From contig NZ_JAUZEE010000008.1 of the NCBI RefSeq assembly GCF_030705305.1, positions 1-64,000 of the forward strand: a DNA stretch of 64,000 bases, written 5' to 3'. Made by a program: the position numbers and the translations under genes. Positions 7,869 to 15,976 of this stretch are shown piece by piece. The stretch is from Leptothrix discophora (GTDB taxonomy: Bacteria > Pseudomonadota > Gammaproteobacteria > Burkholderiales > Burkholderiaceae_C). Within the stretch, counting starts at the first letter, position 1. Every line of letters starts with the position of its first letter. The notes under the pieces are model-generated. The model saw nothing but the letters and a program-made list of their open reading frames with translations. It did no database searches and had not been told where the DNA came from.

Positions 7869-9119
7869 ATGTCCAGCCAGCCTGAACGCACGTCCGAGAA
7901 CTCCGCGCGGGAGCCCCTGTCCGAGGCTGTCCAGGCCGCCTTGCAGGTGACCCGCCGGGGCTGCGAGGAGCTGTTGCCGGAGGCCGACTGGATCCGCAAG
8001 CTGCAGCGCTCCGAGGCGAGTGGCCAGCCGCTGCGCATCAAGCTGGGCCTGGACCCGACCGCACCCGACATCCACCTGGGCCACACGGTGGTGCTCAACA
8101 AGCTGCGCCAGCTGCAGGACATCGGCCACACGGTGATCTTCCTGATCGGTGACTTCACCTCGATGATCGGCGACCCGTCCGGCCGCAACACGACGCGCCC
8201 GCCGCTGACGCCCGAGCAGATCAAGGCCAATGCCGAGACCTACTACCGCCAGGCCAGCCTGGTGCTGGATCCGGCCCGCACCGAGATCCGCTACAACTCC
8301 GAATGGAGCGACCCGCTGGGCGCGCGCGGCCTGATCTCGCTGGCCTCGCGCTACACCGTCGCGCGGATGATGGAGCGCGACGACTTCACCAAGCGCTACA
8401 AGGCCGGCACACCGATCTCGGTCCACGAGTTCCTCTACCCGCTGATGCAGGGCTATGACTCGGTGGCGCTGCGCAGCGACCTTGAGCTTGGCGGCACCGA
8501 CCAGAAGTTCAACCTGCTGATGGGTCGACACCTGCAGCAGGAATACGGCCAGGAGCCGCAGTGCATCCTGACGATGCCGCTGCTGGTCGGCCTGGACGGC
8601 GTCGACAAGATGTCCAAGTCCAAGGGCAACTACATCGGCATCAGCGAGCCCGCGAATGCGATGTACGCCAAGATCCTGTCGGTCAGCGACGAGCTGATGT
8701 GGACCTACTTCACGCTGCTGAGCTTCCGCAGCGAGGCCGACATCGCGGCGCTCAAGGCCGAGGTAGCCGCCGGCCGCAATCCGAAGGACGCCAAGGTCCA
8801 GCTGGCCCGCGAGATCACCACGCGCTTCCACGGTGCGGCGGCGGCCGACGGGGCCGAGCAGGACTTCGAGAACCGCGCCCGCGGCGGTGTGCCGGACGAC
8901 ATCCCGACGGTGACGCTGTCGGGCGCGCCACTGGGCATCGGCGCGCTGCTACGCCAGGCCAACCTGGCGCCTTCGTCCAGCGAGGCCAACCGGCTGATCG
9001 AGCAGGGCGGCGTGCGCGTCGATGGCAACGTCGTGTCCGACAAGGGCCTGAAGCTGGCGGTCGGCAGCTACGTCGTGCAGGTCGGCAAGCGAAAGTTCGC
9101 CCGGGTCGAGCTGGCCTGA
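7869..9119 (+). CDS. tyrS: tyrosine--tRNA ligase
   Basis: Class I aminoacyl-tRNA synthetase charging tRNA-Tyr. The 416-residue protein has the HIGH-type motif HLGH at residues 69-72 and KMSKS at 247-251, followed by a C-terminal S4 RNA-binding domain ([18 protein letters not shown]). ATG 7869 is preferred over the in-frame GTG at 7836, as it fits the family N terminus; neither has a strong ribosome site. It is divergent from the M23 peptidase gene, a conserved betaproteobacterial arrangement. Confidence 0.97.
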   Translation: MSSQPERTSENSAREPLSEAVQAALQVTRRGCEELLPEADWIRKLQRSEASGQPLRIKLGLDPTAPDIHLGHTVVLNKLRQLQDIGHTVIFLIGDFTSMIGDPSGRNTTRPPLTPEQIKANAETYYRQASLVLDPARTEIRYNSEWSDPLGARGLISLASRYTVARMMERDDFTKRYKAGTPISVHEFLYPLMQGYDSVALRSDLELGGTDQKFNLLMGRHLQQEYGQEPQCILTMPLLVGLDGVDKMSKSKGNYIGISEPANAMYAKILSVSDELMWTYFTLLSFRSEADIAALKAEVAAGRNPKDAKVQLAREITTRFHGAAAADGAEQDFENRARGGVPDDIPTVTLSGAPLGIGALLRQANLAPSSSEANRLIEQGGVRVDGNVVSDKGLKLAVGSYVVQVGKRKFARVELA

Positions 9120-9130
9120 GCGGCGGGGCC

Positions 9131-10528
9131 TCAGGCGCCGGAGCTGACGCGCTCGGGCGTCGATGCGGCCGAGCCTGCGTCGCTCGGGGCCGCGATGGCC
9201 ACCGGGAAGCTCAGGCTGACTTCGAAGCGCCAGTCCGGGCCGCTCAGAGGCGTGAAGCGCAGCACCGCGCCGGACTGCCGCGCCACCGTCTGCACCATCG
9301 TCAGCCCGAGCCCGGAGCCTTCGGCCACGGTCGAGCCCCGCTCGAAGGGCAGGGCCAGTCGCGACACCTGGTCGGTCGGAATGCCCGGCCCGTTGTCCTG
9401 CACCGCCAGCCGGCCCGGGCCGACGCAGATGCGCACGCGTGCGCCGCTGCCGCCGTGCTTCAGCGCGTTGTCGATCAGGTTGCGCAGGGCGATGCCCAGC
9501 GCGTCGATGTCGCCGTCGACCGCTTCGAGCGGCTGGGATTCGACGTGGATGTCGAGTTGCCCGTGCGCACGTGCTTCGCCGAACTCGTCCATCACCAGGC
9601 CGGCGAGCTGGCTCAGGTCGATCGGTTCGCGGCGCAGCGCCACGCCCGAATCGATGCGGGCCAGCTGCAGCAGGCGGCTGGCCAGGCGCGTCAGGCGGTC
9701 CAGCTGCCGGACCAGCGCCTGGGTCCGTTCGGCCAGGCGCGGCACGCCGTGTTCCTGGGCCTCCTGAGCCAGCCGCTGGGCCTGGGCGCGGGCGGCGGCC
9801 AGCGGGGTGCGCAACTCGTGGGCGGTGTGGGCTGCGAAGGCGCGCTCGGCCTCGATCAGCTTGCTGACCCGGGCCATCAGCATGTTGACGGTCTCCAGCA
9901 TGGGCTGCAGCTCCTGCGGCACATGGTTGGGCTCGACCGGATGCAGCTGGTGCGGCGCGCGCGAGGACAGGTCGGCGCGGACCGGTTCCAGCGTCAGGAA
10001 GCTGCGCCGCAGCACGTGGTGCAGCATCCAGGCCGACAGGGGCAACACCAGCAGCAGGGGGCCCAGCAGCCAGGCGTAGACGCTCCACAGCGTGGCCTGT
10101 CGTTCCGCGCGGGCCTGGGCGACGATGACCCGGCGTGTGCGGTCCGGGTGCTTCACGACCAGCGCATACCACTGGGTGTTCTCCACCAGCCCTTCGCTGT
10201 CGGTGAGGACCAGGGGCTCGACCGGCGCGGCGTGCGAGCGCAGTCGCAGCGTGCCCGTGCCGTCGAAGACCTGGTAGGCGATGTCGGTCTCGTCGCCGCC
10301 GATTTCCAGCACGCGGGGCGGTGCCTCGCCCTGGCCGAGTGCGGCCTCTGGCATGGCCAGCAGCTGTTCGGCGGCTTCGAGCAGCGTGTCGTCGAGCAGG
10401 ATGCGGGCCTTCTCGCGCAGGCCGTAGAAGGCGGCCGCCGAGGCGATCAGCCAGAGCGTGCCGATCAGCAGCAGCACGCGACGTCGCAGCAGCCCCTCAA
10501 GGCTGTAGGCCGCCGGGTGCTCAGACAT
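9131..10528 (-). CDS. two-component sensor histidine kinase (QseC/TctE-like)
   Basis: Membrane sensor kinase of 465 residues: membrane segments at about 18-35 and 148-171 enclosing a periplasmic sensor region, then a HAMP-like stretch, a HisKA domain with the phospho-accepting His at about residue 237 (HELRTPL), and an HATPase domain with the N box LIDNALKHG and the G2 box GSGLGLTMV. All catalytic boxes are intact. Its first bases overlap the end of the response-regulator gene by 8 bp, so the two are made together. The signal is unknown; such pairs in Burkholderiales often control tricarboxylate uptake or envelope genes. Confidence 0.93.
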   Translation of the reverse strand: MSEHPAAYSLEGLLRRRVLLLIGTLWLIASAAAFYGLREKARILLDDTLLEAAEQLLAMPEAALGQGEAPPRVLEIGGDETDIAYQVFDGTGTLRLRSHAAPVEPLVLTDSEGLVENTQWYALVVKHPDRTRRVIVAQARAERQATLWSVYAWLLGPLLLVLPLSAWMLHHVLRRSFLTLEPVRADLSSRAPHQLHPVEPNHVPQELQPMLETVNMLMARVSKLIEAERAFAAHTAHELRTPLAAARAQAQRLAQEAQEHGVPRLAERTQALVRQLDRLTRLASRLLQLARIDSGVALRREPIDLSQLAGLVMDEFGEARAHGQLDIHVESQPLEAVDGDIDALGIALRNLIDNALKHGGSGARVRICVGPGRLAVQDNGPGIPTDQVSRLALPFERGSTVAEGSGLGLTMVQTVARQSGAVLRFTPLSGPDWRFEVSLSFPVAIAAPSDAGSAASTPERVSSGA

Positions 10529-11162
10529 CGAGCCGGTAGCCCAGGCCGCGGTGCGTGCTGATGGCTTCGGTGCCCATCTTCTTGCGCAGCCGGCTGATGA
10601 TCACTTCCAGCGTGTTGCTGTCGCCGCTGTGCAGGCCCCCTGCGGAGATCTCGGACTCGATCTCCGCACGGCTGTGGATGCGTCCCGGCCGGTTGGCCAG
10701 GCAGCGCAGGATGGCCCACTCCAGCGCGGTCAGGTCCAGCACCAGGCCGCCGCGGATGACCGTGCGGTGCTCCAGGTCGATCTCGTTGTCGCGCACCTTC
10801 AGGCGCGGCGAGGGCGTGCTGCGCCGGCGCACGGCTTCGACGCGGGCCAGCAGCTCGTCGAGGTCGAAGGGCTTGACCAGGTAGTCGTCGGCGCCGGCCT
10901 GCAGGCCGCGGATGCGGTCACTGACCTGATCGCGCGCGGTCAGCGCGAGCACCGGCGTCTGGATGCCCTGCTCGCGCCAGTCACGCAGCAGGGTGGTGGC
11001 GTCGCCGTCGGGCAGGTTCAGGTCGAACAGGGCCATGTCGCAGGTGATGCCGCGGGCCTGCGCGATCAGCTTGCACCAGTACACCTCGTGACCGGCGGAT
11101 TCCAGGTGGTCGCTGACCGCCTGTCCGAGGTCGATGTCGTCTTCGAGCAGCAGGATGTGCAT
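10521..11162 (-). CDS. OmpR-family response regulator
   Basis: DNA-binding response regulator of 213 residues, partner of the overlapping sensor kinase. The receiver domain has acidic residues D8/D9, the phosphorylation site D47 (LFDLNLPDG) and K97 (LVKPFD); the C-terminal winged-helix domain contains the OmpR-type LTALEWAILRCLANRPGRIHSR and ends GLGYRLDV. It is divergent from the cation-efflux gene, with 107 bp between the starts, so that gene is a candidate target. An orphan TctC gene about 1 kb away could also be, if this is a TctD-like system. Confidence 0.94.
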   Translation of the reverse strand: MHILLLEDDIDLGQAVSDHLESAGHEVYWCKLIAQARGITCDMALFDLNLPDGDATTLLRDWREQGIQTPVLALTARDQVSDRIRGLQAGADDYLVKPFDLDELLARVEAVRRRSTPSPRLKVRDNEIDLEHRTVIRGGLVLDLTALEWAILRCLANRPGRIHSRAEIESEISAGGLHSGDSNTLEVIISRLRKKMGTEAISTHRGLGYRLDV

Positions 11163-11213
11163 GGGTGAGGTGTGCGAGCGATTCAGGACTTGCAGCCGGA
11201 CCGGCCTGGGCGC

Positions 11214-11264
11214 GATTGTCGAGCCACCACCGGGGGTCGGTTCAGGGGATCGACCCCGACAATC
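11214..11264 (+). promoter_or_regulatory. nested inverted repeat in the leader of the CDF transporter
   Basis: Two nested inverted repeats immediately upstream of the CDF start: outer arms GATTGTC (11214-11220) / GACAATC (11258-11264) and inner arms GGGGTCG (11233-11239) / CGACCCC (11251-11257) with an 11-base loop. It ends 5 bases before the ATG, where the ribosome site should be, so folding could block translation. It could equally be an operator for the divergent response regulator. Confidence 0.4.
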
Positions 11265-11269
11265 ACGCC

Positions 11270-12160
11270 ATGCAAGTCAGCAGCTATCTCAAGTTGTCCG
11301 TGGTGGTGGCCCTGGTCACGATCGTACTCAAGACCGCTGCGTGGTGGACGACCGGTTCGGTCAGCCTGTTGTCCGACGCCCTCGAATCGTTGGTGAATTT
11401 GGCAGGTGCGATGTTTGCGCTGGCGATGGTCACGCTCGCGGCGTTGCCACCGGACGACAAACACCCGTATGGCCACCACAAGGCCGAGTACTTCTCGTCG
11501 GGCTTCGAAGGCATCCTGATCTTCGTCGCGGCGCTGGCGATCATCGTCACGGCCGTGCAGCGCTGGCTGAATCCGCAGCCGCTGGAGGCGCTGGGCCTGG
11601 GCCTGGCGCTGTCGGTGGTCAGCTCGGCACTCAACGGCGCGCTGGCCTGGACGATGCTGCGCAAGGCCCGCGAGCACCGCTCGATGGCGCTCGAGGGCGA
11701 CGCGCGGCACCTGTTCACCGACGTCTGGACCTCGGTCGGCGTGGTCCTCGGGCTGATCGCCGTCGGGCTGACCGGCTGGACCTGGCTCGACCCGGTCATC
11801 GCCATCGCGGTGGCGCTCAACATCCTGCGCGAGGGCAGTTCGCTGGTCTGGCGTTCGGCCAACGGCCTGATGGACCAGGCCGTCGAGCCCGAGGTGCAGG
11901 CCCGCATCGCCCAGGTGCTGAAGGACTTCGAGCACCCGACCCTGCGCTTCGACCACGTCAGCACCCGGCGGGCCGGCGCGCGCAACTTCGTCGACCTGCA
12001 CATGCACATGCCGGCCGCCTGGTCACTTGGACGGGCCGCCGCGTTGCGCGCCTCGGTCGAGCAGGCGCTGATGAGCGCGGTGCCCGGTCTGCGCGCCTCG
12101 ATTCAGCTGCTGCCCTGGGATGTCGAGTCGCATGGCCAGGACGTCGACGACCTCATCTGA
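11270..12160 (+). CDS. cation diffusion facilitator family transporter
   Basis: Inner-membrane proton-coupled exporter of divalent metals (CDF/cation_efflux family). The 296-residue protein has about six membrane segments, the metal-site stretches LLSDALESLVNLAG and GDARHLFTDVWTSVG, the family motif HPYGHHKAEYFSSG, and a C-terminal cytoplasmic domain ending near VHLHM-type residues (VDLHMHMPAAWSLG). ATG 11270 fits the family N terminus (MQVSSYLKLSVVVAL). The metal (Zn, Fe, Mn or Co) cannot be told from sequence alone. It is divergent from a two-component system and has a structured leader. Confidence 0.92.
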   Translation: MQVSSYLKLSVVVALVTIVLKTAAWWTTGSVSLLSDALESLVNLAGAMFALAMVTLAALPPDDKHPYGHHKAEYFSSGFEGILIFVAALAIIVTAVQRWLNPQPLEALGLGLALSVVSSALNGALAWTMLRKAREHRSMALEGDARHLFTDVWTSVGVVLGLIAVGLTGWTWLDPVIAIAVALNILREGSSLVWRSANGLMDQAVEPEVQARIAQVLKDFEHPTLRFDHVSTRRAGARNFVDLHMHMPAAWSLGRAAALRASVEQALMSAVPGLRASIQLLPWDVESHGQDVDDLI

Positions 12161-12170
12161 GCGGCCATGA

Positions 12171-12204
12171 AAAAGGCCGCAGTCCCGGCAGGGACTGCGA
12201 CCTT
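12171..12204 (-). terminator. rho-independent terminator of the tctC-like gene
   Basis: 9-bp stem (12178-12186 / 12191-12199, loop 4 bases) extended by AAGG/CCTT pairs. On the minus strand it is followed by a run of T, so it ends the transcript of the TctC-like gene whose stop is at 12223. It may also work, more weakly, for the convergent CDF gene. Confidence 0.8.
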
Positions 12205-12222
12205 CGCGCGGCGCGGACCGGA

Positions 12223-13197
12223 TCAGTCGGCGTACTGGCCGGCGGCCTTGATGACCGGGCCCCACTTGTTGATCTCGGCCTCGACGAACTTCTTGTGATC
12301 GGCCGGGTTGTTGCGGGCGTCATGCACGATCACGGCGCCGAGCGCTTCCTGGCGCTTGCCGAAGTCGGCGTCGTTGAGCGCCGTCTTGAGCGCCGCATTG
12401 AGCTTGTCCAGCACCGCCTTGGGCGTGCCCTTGGGAGCGTACAGGCCGTGCCAGATGGTGACGTTGAAGCCCTTCATCCCGGCCTCGTCCAGCGTCGGCA
12501 GCTTGGCGTAGGCGGGCGTCGTCAGGCGCTTGGTGGTCGTGACCGCATAGGCCTTGACCTTGCCCGCCTCGACCTGCGAGGTGGTGTTGGTGGTCTGGTC
12601 GCACATGATGTCGACCTGGCCGCCGAGCAGGTCGTTCATGGCCGGCGCGGTGCCCTTGTACGGGACCGTGGTCATGTCGATCTTCAGGCTTTGCTGGAAC
12701 AGCAGGCCGCACAGGTGCGAGGCCGATCCCAGGCCCGCGTTGGCGAGGTTGATCTTGCCCTTGTTCGCTTCCAGCCACTTGCCGAGATCGGCGAAGTTGT
12801 TCGCCGGCAGCGTGCTGCGGCCGATCACCGTCATCGGCACCTCGTTGATCAGGCCGACGTACTCGAAGTCCTCAAGCGTCTTGTAGGGCATGTTGCGGTA
12901 CAGCGCCGGCGAGGTCGCCATGCCGATGTGGTGCAGCAGCAGCGTGTAGCCGTCCGGTGCGGCCTTGGCGGCCTTGGCCGCACCCAGCGTGCCGCCGGCA
13001 CCGCCGACGTTGTCGATCACGACGGACTGGTTGTTGAGGTTCTTGCGCAGCGCCTCGGCGAAATCGCGTGCGACCTTGTCGGTCGGGCCACCGGCGGTGA
13101 AGGGCACCACGATGGTCACGGGCTTCTCGGGGTAGCCCTGGGCCAGCGCGGCGCCGGCGGTCAGCGCCGCGAGGGCGCCCAGCATCAGTCGTTTCAT
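12223..13197 (-). CDS. orphan TctC/Bug family periplasmic binding protein
   Basis: Extracytoplasmic solute receptor of the tripartite tricarboxylate transporter type (Bug family, greatly expanded in Burkholderiales). The 324-residue protein has a signal peptide cleaved after ALAQ-type residues (GAALAQ|GYPEKP), then the family hallmarks YPEKPVTIVVPFTAGGPTD and a loop NVGGAGGTLGAAKAAKAAPDGYT. ATG 13197 has AGGAGA upstream. No tctA or tctB membrane genes are nearby, so it is an orphan receptor; ligands in this family include citrate, aromatic acids and amino acids. Its position behind a CoA ligase suggests an organic acid. Confidence 0.93.
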   Translation of the reverse strand: MKRLMLGALAALTAGAALAQGYPEKPVTIVVPFTAGGPTDKVARDFAEALRKNLNNQSVVIDNVGGAGGTLGAAKAAKAAPDGYTLLLHHIGMATSPALYRNMPYKTLEDFEYVGLINEVPMTVIGRSTLPANNFADLGKWLEANKGKINLANAGLGSASHLCGLLFQQSLKIDMTTVPYKGTAPAMNDLLGGQVDIMCDQTTNTTSQVEAGKVKAYAVTTTKRLTTPAYAKLPTLDEAGMKGFNVTIWHGLYAPKGTPKAVLDKLNAALKTALNDADFGKRQEALGAVIVHDARNNPADHKKFVEAEINKWGPVIKAAGQYAD

Positions 13198-13303
13198 CAG
13201 GGTCTCCTGGAAAGTGCGGAACAGTGCAGGCATCGTAGGTGCGGCTCCGCGCGCCGCCATGACGGGAAACACGTAAGCCCCGCCGCCAGACTGACGTGAC
13301 GGT

Positions 13304-14575
13304 TCAGCGGTAGCTGCGCGCGTCCTCGATGACCTTGCCGTCGTTGGGGAGGCTGCCGGGCGCGACCAGCTGGACCTCGGCACGCAGCTTGGTGACGTCG
13401 CGCACGCTGTCGGCCACGCGGGCGACCAGGCCCTCGGGCGCCGGCGCGGTGACCTCGACCTGCAGCGTCATGCGGTCATCGGCCATCTCGCCGGAGACGA
13501 TCAGGCGGGCGCGCTGCAGCTCGGCGTGGCGACGTCGCACCTGCTCGACCTGGCCGGGGTGCACGAACATGCCGCGCACCTTGGTGGTCTGGTCGGCCCG
13601 GCCCATCCAGCCCTTGATGCGGGCGTTGGTGCGGCCGGTCGGGCAGCGGCCGGGCAGCACCGCCGACAGGTCGCCGGTGCCGAAGCGCACCAGCGGGTAG
13701 TCGGGGTTGAGCGTCGTGATGACCAGCTCGCCGACCTCGCCTTCGGGCACGGGCTCGCCGGTGCCCGGGCGCACGATCTCGACGATCACGCCCTCGTCGA
13801 TCACCAGGCCTTCGCGGGCCGAGGTCTCGTAGGCGATCAGGCCGAGGTCCGCCGTCGCGTAGCACTGGTAGCCGGCGATGCCGCGTTCGAGCAGCCAGTC
13901 GCGCAGGCTGGGCGGGAAGGCCTCGCCGCTGACCAGTGCCTTGCGCACGCTGGCGATCGGCACGCCGGTCTCGGCGGCCTTCTCGACCAGGATCTTCAGG
14001 AAGCTCGGCGTCCCGATGTAGCCGGCCGGCCTCAGCTCGGCCATGGCCTGCAGCTGCAGCTCGGTGTTGCCCACACCGCCGGGGAAGACGGTGCAGCCGA
14101 GCGCGTGGGCGCCGGTCTCCATCATCGAGCCGGCGGGGGTCAGGTGGTAGCTGAAGCTGTTGTGGATCAGCTCGCCGGCGCGGAAGCCCGCCGCATGGAT
14201 GGCCCGCGACATGCGCCAGTAGTCGCGCGCCTCGCCCTCGGGTTCGTAGATCGGGCCGGGCGACTGGAAGACGCGGCGGGTGCGGTGCAGGCCCGGCTGG
14301 CCGATCCAGCCGATGGCCGAGTGCCCGCCGAAGACGTCCTGGGCGCGCTGCGCCTTCTGCCGCTCCAGCAGCTCGCCCTTGCGCGTCACCGGCAGGGCGG
14401 CCAGGGCGGCGCGTGTCGTCACGTGGCTGGCATCGATGCCCGCGAGCATCTCCGCGAACGCCGGCGCATGCCGCTGCGCATGCGCCACCTGACCCGGCAG
14501 GGCCGCCATCAGCGCCGCTTCGCGGTCGACCGGATCGCGTGTCTCCAGCGTATCGAGGTGCTCACTCATCGTCAT
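13304..14575 (-). CDS. phenylacetate-CoA ligase (PaaK)-like AMP-forming ligase
   Basis: Adenylate-forming ligase of the PaaK branch, about 423 residues, joining an organic (probably aromatic) acid to CoA with ATP. Seen features are the N-terminal LPVTRKGELLERQKAQ, GGVGNTELQ, the acceptor-region ATADLGLIAYE, and the C-terminal core GRADQTTKVRGMFVHPGQVEQV plus a small lid domain. Starts at 14575 or 14569 overlap the upstream 99-residue gene by 14 or 8 bases, so the two are coupled. It lies downstream of livF on the same strand; substrate not determined. Confidence 0.88.
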   Translation of the reverse strand: MTMSEHLDTLETRDPVDREAALMAALPGQVAHAQRHAPAFAEMLAGIDASHVTTRAALAALPVTRKGELLERQKAQRAQDVFGGHSAIGWIGQPGLHRTRRVFQSPGPIYEPEGEARDYWRMSRAIHAAGFRAGELIHNSFSYHLTPAGSMMETGAHALGCTVFPGGVGNTELQLQAMAELRPAGYIGTPSFLKILVEKAAETGVPIASVRKALVSGEAFPPSLRDWLLERGIAGYQCYATADLGLIAYETSAREGLVIDEGVIVEIVRPGTGEPVPEGEVGELVITTLNPDYPLVRFGTGDLSAVLPGRCPTGRTNARIKGWMGRADQTTKVRGMFVHPGQVEQVRRRHAELQRARLIVSGEMADDRMTLQVEVTAPAPEGLVARVADSVRDVTKLRAEVQLVAPGSLPNDGKVIEDARSYR

Positions 14576-14861
14576 CGCTCCAGGCGCCCAGTTGTTTCTT
14601 CACGAGGTTGACGAAGTCGCGCACCTCCGCGCCCGACTTCAGCTGACGTGTCCGCCAGCGCGGACTGCCGTGCGACGGCCGCTCCACGATCGCCGCCTCG
14701 ACGACCCCGTCGCCCGCCGCAACCCTGGCGATCGCCGCCCCGCGCCGCTCGAACACGCCATCGCGCTCGACCAGCCCCGACTCGCGCAGGTCCCGTCGCA
14801 AGCGCCCCAAGGCCTCCTCGACCCTGAACGCCGGCGCCGCGAACCCCCACTCCTCGCCCAT
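14562..14861 (-). CDS. hypothetical 99-residue protein coupled to the CoA ligase
   Basis: A small soluble protein I do not recognise. It has no signal peptide or membrane segment; it contains FVNLVKKQLGAW near the end and a strongly acidic tail (SDDDE). Its stop lies inside the start region of the PaaK-like ligase, indicating translational coupling. Codon use and the overlap support it as a real gene. It may be a subunit or chaperone of the ligase, but nothing in the sequence shows this. Confidence 0.6.
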   Translation of the reverse strand: MGEEWGFAAPAFRVEEALGRLRRDLRESGLVERDGVFERRGAAIARVAAGDGVVEAAIVERPSHGSPRWRTRQLKSGAEVRDFVNLVKKQLGAWSDDDE

Positions 14862-14904
14862 GAACCCCTCACGCAGTCAAAGAAGCATTCATCCAGCACA
14901 TCCC

Positions 14905-14975
14905 GTGGATCCGGCTCCGCCGGTCCACCAGGATGGCCCCCTTGAGGGGGCGGCCGAAAGGCCGTAGGGGGTGGG
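14905..14975. repeat. dispersed intergenic repeat (copy 1)
   Basis: Begins with GTGGATCCGGCTCCGCCGG, which forms an imperfect inverted repeat to 14928, followed by GCCCCC..GGGGG and GGCCGAAAGGCC hairpins, filling the gap between the 99-residue gene and livF. The first 21 bases recur nearly unchanged at 18528 and, inverted, at 25824. It probably acts as a 3'-end hairpin. Confidence 0.6.
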
Positions 14976-15791
14976 CTACGCCAACCATCGCTTGCGCCGC
15001 TTGTAGGACTTGACGTCCTTGAAGCTCTTGCGATCGCCGCCGCCCATGCCGAGGTAGAACTCCTTGACGTCCTCGTTCTCGCGCAGGTCCTTGGCGGCGC
15101 CGTCCATCACGATGCGGCCGTTCTCCAGGATGTAGCCGTAGTCGGCGTAGCGCAGCGCGATGTTGGTGTTCTGTTCGGCCAGTAGGAAGGTCACGCCTTC
15201 CTTGGTGTTGAGGTCCTTCACGATCTCGAAGACCTCCTCGACGATCTGCGGCGCCAGGCCCATCGAGGGCTCGTCGAGCAGCACCATCTTCGGGTTGGCC
15301 ATCAGCGCACGGCCGATCGCGCACATCTGCTGTTCGCCGCCCGAGGTGTAGGCCGACTGGCTGGTGCGGCGCGTCTTCAGGCGGGGGAAGTAGTTGTAGA
15401 CCTTCTCCAGCGTCTGCGCCACGGCGGCCTTGCCGTCGCGGCGGGTGTAGGCGCCGGTCATCAGGTTTTCCTCGATGGTGAGATGGGCGAAGCAGTGCCG
15501 ACCTTCCATCACCTGCACGACGCCGCGCTCGACCATGTCGGACGTGCTGAGCTTCTCGATGCGCTCGCCGCGCAGCTCGATGCTGCCCTTGGTGACATCG
15601 CCACGTTCGCCGGCCAGCAGGTTGCTGACGGCCCGCAGCGTGGTCGTCTTGCCCGCCCCGTTGCCACCGAGCAGCGCCACGACCTTGCCCTCTGGCACCT
15701 GCAGGCTCACGCCCTTGAGCACCAGGATGACGTGGTTGTAGATGACCTCGATGCCGTTGACGTTCAGAAGGATGTTGGGCTGCTCGTTCAT
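14976..15791 (-). CDS. livF: branched-chain amino acid-type ABC importer ATPase LivF
   Basis: ATP-binding subunit of a HAAT-family importer, 271 residues. Walker A GGNGAGKTT, signature YTSGGEQQM, Walker B MVLLDEPSMGL and the switch His region LLAEQNT are all present. ATG 15791 has GAGG upstream. The C terminus is longer and more basic than E. coli LivF (KSYKRRKRWLA). It sits 185 bp behind the binding-protein gene with three hairpins between them. The cluster's acyl-CoA synthetase suggests the cargo may be an aromatic or other organic acid rather than a branched-chain amino acid. Confidence 0.94.
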   Translation of the reverse strand: MNEQPNILLNVNGIEVIYNHVILVLKGVSLQVPEGKVVALLGGNGAGKTTTLRAVSNLLAGERGDVTKGSIELRGERIEKLSTSDMVERGVVQVMEGRHCFAHLTIEENLMTGAYTRRDGKAAVAQTLEKVYNYFPRLKTRRTSQSAYTSGGEQQMCAIGRALMANPKMVLLDEPSMGLAPQIVEEVFEIVKDLNTKEGVTFLLAEQNTNIALRYADYGYILENGRIVMDGAAKDLRENEDVKEFYLGMGGGDRKSFKDVKSYKRRKRWLA

Positions 15792-15808
15792 GGTGTGCCT
15801 CGTGTCTC

Positions 15809-15969
15809 GTTCAAGCACAGCGCGCTGCGCTTGAACCAGGGGCCGGATGGGGGCCGGGCGGTGGGGAATGAAGAGGGGGAGGTGGCGTACTGCCATCGCT
15901 CCCCACGCCCCGGCTTGCAAGCCGGGGCGCTGAGCCTGGCACCTGAAGCCACGCAGGTGGCTTCAGGTG
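15809..15969 (-). other. three stem-loops between the binding-protein gene and livF
   Basis: In transcript order: a perfect 13-bp stem (15957-15969 / 15940-15952, loop 4) ending 7 bases after the binding-protein stop region, a perfect 22-bp palindrome with 11-bp arms (15907-15928), and GTTCAAGC/GCTTGAAC arms at 15809-15816/15829-15836. No T-run follows. Such hairpins behind a binding-protein gene usually protect its mRNA and lower expression of the next gene. Confidence 0.6.
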
Positions 15970-15976
15970 TCCGGAC

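Noticed and set aside
9131-11162. Naming the two-component system qseBC or tctDE
   Set aside because: Domain layout fits both groups, and no diagnostic residues or adjacent target operon decide between them.
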